Shown here in pieces: positions 42,875 to 46,664 of a stretch of 46,664 bases of DNA (positions are counted from its first letter, which is position 1; each line of letters opens with the position of its first letter). The notes below the pieces were generated by a model. That model was not told the origin of the DNA. It worked only from the letters and a program-made list of their open reading frames with translations, and did no database searches. This DNA comes from Desulfonatronovibrio sp. Lineage in GTDB: Bacteria; Desulfobacterota; Desulfovibrionia; Desulfovibrionales; Desulfonatronovibrionaceae. The stretch spans positions 1 through 46,664 of the forward strand of contig PXDF01000163.1 of assembly GCA_003566455.1 (NCBI GenBank). Direction: 5' to 3'. The position numbers and the translations under genes were made by a program.

Positions 42875-43582
42875 TTGCCATTGAAAGAAAACGCAAAAAG
42901 GACGGCCATATCCGTAATTGTTCCTGTTTACAGGGAACATGAGGGAATCAATCCACTGATTAAAAATCTGGCTGAAATATTTCCTCTGGAAAAGCACGAA
43001 ATAATTGTGGTTGACGGCAGTCCGGAACAGGAAACAGTCACTGCTCTTGATTATCCAGGAGTAACAGCCATGAGTTCAGACAAGGGCCGGGGCAGACAGA
43101 TGAATGTCGGAGCCGCAAGGTCTACGGGTGAGATACTTCTTTTTCTCCACGCGGATACCATTCTTCCAGAAAATGCATCAGAGCTGATCACAGATGCCAT
43201 GCGGGATCAGAATATCGTGGCCGGATCATTTTCCCTGGGAATTGATTCAGAAAAATGGTCCCTCAAGCTTATTGAACTTTTGGGCAATGTCCGTTCATGG
43301 TGGACCAGGGTCCCTTACGGGGACCAGGCAATTTTTATAAGCAGGGATTTTTTTTCTGAAATCGGCGGGTTCAGGGACATACCCATCATGGAGGACCTGG
43401 AGCTTATGGCCAGGATTAAAAAGTCTGGATACGGCATTATGATTCTGCCCCAAAAGGCCATGTCTTCCCCCAGAAGATGGTTAAGGGAAGGCGCGGCCAG
43501 ATGCACCCTGAGGAACTGGCTTATAAGAATACTCTATCATATGGGCGTCTCAGTGGATAAGCTCGCGGGATTTTACAAATAG
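42875..43582 (+). CDS. Family 2 glycosyltransferase, rSAM/selenodomain-associated transferase 2 type
   Basis: 235 aa from a TTG (42875, or 42881); an in-frame stop lies 10 bp upstream and no ATG is available. The GT-A fold reads ISVIVPVYREHEGI, EIIVVDGSPEQE, GRGRQMNVGAARSTGEILLF, LHADT (DXD-like) and GDQAIFISRDFFSEIGGF, IPIMEDLEL. This layout matches the family I recall as TIGR04283, which by phylogenetic profile tracks selenium-linked radical SAM systems. Being in the same gene row as sbtA-sbtM it may glycosylate the product. Substrate unknown. Confidence 0.82.
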   Translation: MPLKENAKRTAISVIVPVYREHEGINPLIKNLAEIFPLEKHEIIVVDGSPEQETVTALDYPGVTAMSSDKGRGRQMNVGAARSTGEILLFLHADTILPENASELITDAMRDQNIVAGSFSLGIDSEKWSLKLIELLGNVRSWWTRVPYGDQAIFISRDFFSEIGGFRDIPIMEDLELMARIKKSGYGIMILPQKAMSSPRRWLREGAARCTLRNWLIRILYHMGVSVDKLAGFYK

Positions 43583-43819
43583 GAAGATCCATGGCCCTTG
43601 AGATTCCCGCAAAGAAGCAGTTACAGCGGGCCTGAAACTTTTTACGATCCTGGAAACATCTGGTTCGCGTTTGAGGTTAAATCTGAAAATCAAGGCAAAG
43701 CTGCAGTTTTTTCAAGACTGGAACTATTTGTTTTAGCATGTCCGGCAATCTGTTTTTTTGTTTAAACAGATGGGGGAATAATACATGGTTTATTATTGCT
43801 GGAAACGGAGGAATTGTTT

Positions 43820-44551
43820 ATGCGGCTGATAATCAAGGAAAGCGCCCGGGAATTATTCAGGGAGGCGGGAGAACATTTTGCTCGGGCGGTTCTTGAAAGC
43901 ACCGGTCCAGTCTTTTCAGCAGCCCTTTCAGGTGGTTCTACCGCCATGGGTAAGCTCAAGACAATGAGAACTGATCCTCTTGCATCCCGGATCCCGTGGT
44001 CAAAGCTTGATTTGTGGTGGGTGGATGAAAGATGTGTGCCATTTGAGAGCCCTCACAGCAATTTCGGTAACGCCCGAAAGGACCTGCTTGACCATTTACC
44101 CTTGTCAGCGGGGCAGCTTCATCCAATGCCCGCGCAGCAGGAACCCTGGCAGGGGGCAATGGACTATGAACATGAAATGATAAGCGCCTTCAGACTGCGG
44201 GATGGACGGCTGCCTGTTTTTGACCTGATTTTTCTGGGAATAGGACCTGACGGGCATGTTGCATCTTTATTTCCCGGGTCCGCGGCCCTTGATGAGAGGA
44301 AAAAGCTGGTGACCGCGGTCAAGGGAGGAGATCCAAATGTTTATCGTCTCACCCTGACCCTGCCCGTTTTGAATCAGGCCAGGCTGGTCCTTTTTGTGGT
44401 TTCCGGAGCAAAAAAAGCCGAAACACTCAGAAGCATATTCTCTTCAGCCGGGACAGGGGGTCTTCCGGCTGCGATGGTCAAACCGGTTCACGGGCGGGTT
44501 ACATGGATTGTTGACCGGGACGCGGCATCGCTTTTGCCGGCGCAGCCCTAA
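43820..44551 (+). CDS. pgl: 6-phosphogluconolactonase
   Basis: 243 aa from the ATG with GGAGG 8 nt upstream; the longer frame begins at 43796 without a ribosome site. It hydrolyses 6-phosphogluconolactone in the oxidative pentose phosphate route. Family motifs: FSAALSGGSTAMGKL, WWVDERCVPFESPHSNFG, FLGIGPDGHVASLFPGS and RLTLTLPVLNQARLVLFVVS. A small inverted repeat (43748-43771) precedes it. I see no zwf or gnd nearby. Confidence 0.93.
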   Translation: MRLIIKESARELFREAGEHFARAVLESTGPVFSAALSGGSTAMGKLKTMRTDPLASRIPWSKLDLWWVDERCVPFESPHSNFGNARKDLLDHLPLSAGQLHPMPAQQEPWQGAMDYEHEMISAFRLRDGRLPVFDLIFLGIGPDGHVASLFPGSAALDERKKLVTAVKGGDPNVYRLTLTLPVLNQARLVLFVVSGAKKAETLRSIFSSAGTGGLPAAMVKPVHGRVTWIVDRDAASLLPAQP

Positions 44552-44825
44552 TAATTGGGACTTCAAGTTACCTGCCTTGATTGTGGTTTAGGCAAAGGGA
44601 CTCTTGGCAGTTCAAACATGCAGTGATGGCGAAAACCATACATGAACCTGGCCTTGCGCTGAAGCATACATTGTGGATAGTCCGTATGTCATGAAAGCAA
44701 GATGAATTATAGAACATCTGCTTTTGGGGCGTGAATGAATTCGGATCTCGTCCTTAGCGACTGTCACGATAAGTGCGAGATTTGGATTCCATGCCAGGTC
44801 ACAGATGAATGCCGGGGCTGCCAGT

Positions 44826-46256
44826 TCATTGTTTGTTTTCTATGGCTTTCTTGAGCTGCAGCCCCAGAGAGCCCAGATTGTTTTTTTCAGCACCGGCATA
44901 TGACTGCCATTCATCAGACTGAACAGCATCAGCCGGAACTAGAGTGATGCGCCTGCCCGCCTCATCAACGGATTCTATGGCAACCATGACCTTTTCGCCG
45001 GGTTTTTTGTTTTCCAGAGTTGAATCCTGAGACCGGTTGAGCATGGAGCCGGGAATAAGTCCTACAACTCCTGGTTCCAGAGCCACCAGCAGCCCGAAAC
45101 TTTCTCTTTTTTCCACTTTCCCTTCGACTCTGGCCCCTTTAGGGTAACGTTCGGCCACACCTTCCCAAGGGTCGCCTTGGGCATCGCGTATGCTTAGAGA
45201 AATCCTCCTCTCATCCGGATCTATAGCCTTGATTTTCACCCGGACTTTCTGTCCAGGCTCAACTTCATCCTCAGGTTTGTTTACTCTTTTAAGATAGCTC
45301 ATTTCACTGATATGGACCAGACCTTCTATGCCGGGTGATATCTCCACAAAAGCCCCAAAAGGGGCGGTTCTGGTGATTACACCTCCAACTACGCTTCCAG
45401 GTTCAAAAAGATTATTAATATTGTCCCAGGGATCTGCCTGGGCCTGCTTCATGGATAAACCTATACGAACCTGGCCTTTTTCTTTTTTTTCCATGCCCAA
45501 CAGTTTAACAGTTACTGTATCTCCCAGGTCAACAACTTCACTGGAAGCAAGGTTTCTGGACCAGCTCATTTCGCTGACGTGAACCAGACCTTCCAAACCC
45601 GGCGCGATTTCAACAAATATTCCAAACGGTTCAATCCTGGTTACCTTACCCCTCAATTCATCGCCTGGCTGGACCTGATGAGCAAAGCTCTTAAGGGATT
45701 CAGCCTGTTCTTTATCCAGAAGGGCTTTTCGGGATACAACAATATTGCGCCCTTTTTCCTCCACCCTGCTGATGAGAAATAAAAAAGTTTCTCCCACCAT
45801 GGCCGATGCATCGTCAACCATACGATTATCTATCTGGCTCATGGGGCAGAATGCCAGGTGATTCCCCATGACCTGAACCCTGAAACCGCCTTTGCAGATC
45901 TCCTTGACCTTGCCCTGGACAGGTATCTCCTGCTCCATGGCCTGTATAAGCTGCTCCACACCTCCCTGGGTCCCAAAAGATGATGCCAGACGAATTTCGC
46001 CCTGGCTTCTGGATATAACAAACAGCTCAACAATGTCTCCTTCCCGCAGATTCAGGCTGCCATCCTTGTCCAGCATCTCTTCCTTGTCAGCCACACCATC
46101 TATCTTGCTTCCAGTATCAATATATACCTGTTCCTGCCCGATGCTGATGACTTTTCCCCGCACCTTGTCTCCGGGCTTCAGTTCAGATCCTGCAGCCATT
46201 TCTGATTCAGCCAGCATCTGGGCAAAGCTCTTCTCTTCAATCCTTTCTTCAGCCAT
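44826..46256 (-). CDS. rpsA: S1 RNA-binding domain protein, ribosomal protein S1-like
   Basis: 476 aa from MAEERIEEKSFAQML, with AGGAG 9 nt upstream; a longer frame to 46310 lacks a site. Five S1 domains lie near 28-98, 115-175, 195-262, 280-350 and 370-438 (GKVISIGQEQVYIDTGSKID, GKVTRIEPFGIFVEIAPGLE, FGAFVEISPGIEGLVHISEM). S1 binds mRNA and helps 30S initiation. It has one domain fewer than E. coli S1 (six), so it may be a shorter S1 or a second S1-type protein. Monocistronic. Confidence 0.88.
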   Translation of the reverse strand: MAEERIEEKSFAQMLAESEMAAGSELKPGDKVRGKVISIGQEQVYIDTGSKIDGVADKEEMLDKDGSLNLREGDIVELFVISRSQGEIRLASSFGTQGGVEQLIQAMEQEIPVQGKVKEICKGGFRVQVMGNHLAFCPMSQIDNRMVDDASAMVGETFLFLISRVEEKGRNIVVSRKALLDKEQAESLKSFAHQVQPGDELRGKVTRIEPFGIFVEIAPGLEGLVHVSEMSWSRNLASSEVVDLGDTVTVKLLGMEKKEKGQVRIGLSMKQAQADPWDNINNLFEPGSVVGGVITRTAPFGAFVEISPGIEGLVHISEMSYLKRVNKPEDEVEPGQKVRVKIKAIDPDERRISLSIRDAQGDPWEGVAERYPKGARVEGKVEKRESFGLLVALEPGVVGLIPGSMLNRSQDSTLENKKPGEKVMVAIESVDEAGRRITLVPADAVQSDEWQSYAGAEKNNLGSLGLQLKKAIENKQ

Positions 46257-46555
46257 AAAAAATAATCTCCTGATGTGTATTTTCATGTAAACACTTGATA
46301 GAACGAACAAAATAATAGAGAATAATACCTCATGAAAAAACTAAACTCAACAAGAAATATTGGAGTCGGAAAGCGGAACAACTGATTCAGTGGCTGCTGC
46401 TCAATATTAATACGCATTGATGCATGTTCCTTTTTTTTCAAAAACGCTAAGCAGAAGCCATAAAACAAGGGCTCAATCCGGTCAGCGGCGTAAGGAATCA
46501 GATGTTTATTCGACAAAGATAATAGATGAAAAATAAACCAAAAAGGAGCGTAAGC

Positions 46556-46664
46556 ATGGATACTTATTATGATCCCAAAGATCTGGCCGCTTTTTCAGAA
46601 ATAGGAAAAAATGCCCCTGGGCTTGCAAAAGCTTTTTTTGAGTATTACACTAAAATATTTGCAG
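46556..46664 (+). CDS. Carboxymuconolactone decarboxylase / AhpD-like family protein (partial, runs off the window)
   Basis: The first 36 residues are visible: MDTYYDPKDLAAFSEIGKNA then PGLAKAFFEYYTKIFA. AGGAG precedes the ATG. This opening matches, from recall, an AhpD-fold peroxidase-like family ('arsenosugar biosynthesis-associated peroxidase-like') found near selenium- and arsenic-linked radical SAM genes. The catalytic CxxC lies beyond the window. Confidence 0.6.
   Translation, partial: MDTYYDPKDLAAFSEIGKNAPGLAKAFFEYYTKIFA

Noticed and set aside
46283..46516. 77-aa minus-strand ORF upstream of rpsA
   Set aside because: Overlaps the rpsA leader, rich in Phe/Leu/Tyr from AT-rich DNA, no ribosome site.
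1..46664. CRISPR arrays, prophage, transposases, rRNA genes
   Set aside because: I looked for regular repeat-spacer units, integrases, transposase motifs and rRNA sequences and saw none; the only repeats are the MITE-like family.

Overview
The window looks like a chromosomal segment of a sulfate-reducing deltaproteobacterium (Desulfobacterota, most like Desulfovibrionales). This is inferred from protein character and gene content; I ran no search. Much of it is housekeeping: ribF-rsfS-gpmI, hldD, a split glutamate synthase with nadE, carB-purF-kdsD, a class A penicillin-binding protein, tatD, era-pepP, ugd, pabBC, tspO, pgl and rpsA. Three tRNAs (Lys-CTT, Leu-CAG, Pro-CGG) lie on it.

Layout. 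1-3.4 kb is the edge of a defence island: a BrxL-like AAA protein carrying a C-terminal MIT_C/phospholipase-D-like domain, then an Mrr-type restriction endonuclease. 3.4-4.8 kb has no intact protein gene but holds a candidate stand-alone RNA, a possible gene remnant and a two-tRNA operon with clear promoter and terminator. 4.8-8.0 kb is the ribF operon. 8.1-11.7 kb holds hldD, a cupin-like gene behind a 22-codon leader ORF, and an M23 peptidase. 11.9-18.7 kb is a minus-strand operon, nadE followed by three glutamate synthase pieces. 19.2-24.8 kb is carB-purF-kdsD. 25.2-29.6 kb is pbp1A, an SpmA/B-like membrane protein, a Trm112-like protein and tatD. 29.7-33.1 kb is the minus-strand era operon. 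33.5-39.4 kb holds copZ, two small genes, tRNA-Pro, ugd, pabBC and tspO.

The standout is 39.66-43.6 kb. A 98-residue peptide gene (39866-40162) has FOUR in-frame TGA codons, each in the same Ser-Gly-[TGA]-Gly context. Ordinary translation breaks it up and hides it under shadow reading frames. Read as selenocysteine it gives a Gly/Ser/Asn/Ala-rich precursor with four SGUG units. SECIS-like hairpins follow each TGA, and the first has a GGTC-containing loop like that of E. coli fdhF. A radical SAM/SPASM maturase follows 69 bp downstream. This matches what I recall of the 'selenobiotic' SbtA/SbtM (thio/seleno-oxazole) RiPP class. A membrane di-iron hydroxylase and a glycosyltransferase of the 'rSAM/selenodomain-associated transferase 2' type follow on the same strand. 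A promoter, a 10-bp direct repeat and an inverted repeat precede the peptide gene.

Four copies of a short MITE-like repeat with CCTGAATTGAGCGATTTTT-type terminal inverted repeats are scattered through intergenic DNA; one lies about 200 bp upstream of the selenopeptide promoter.
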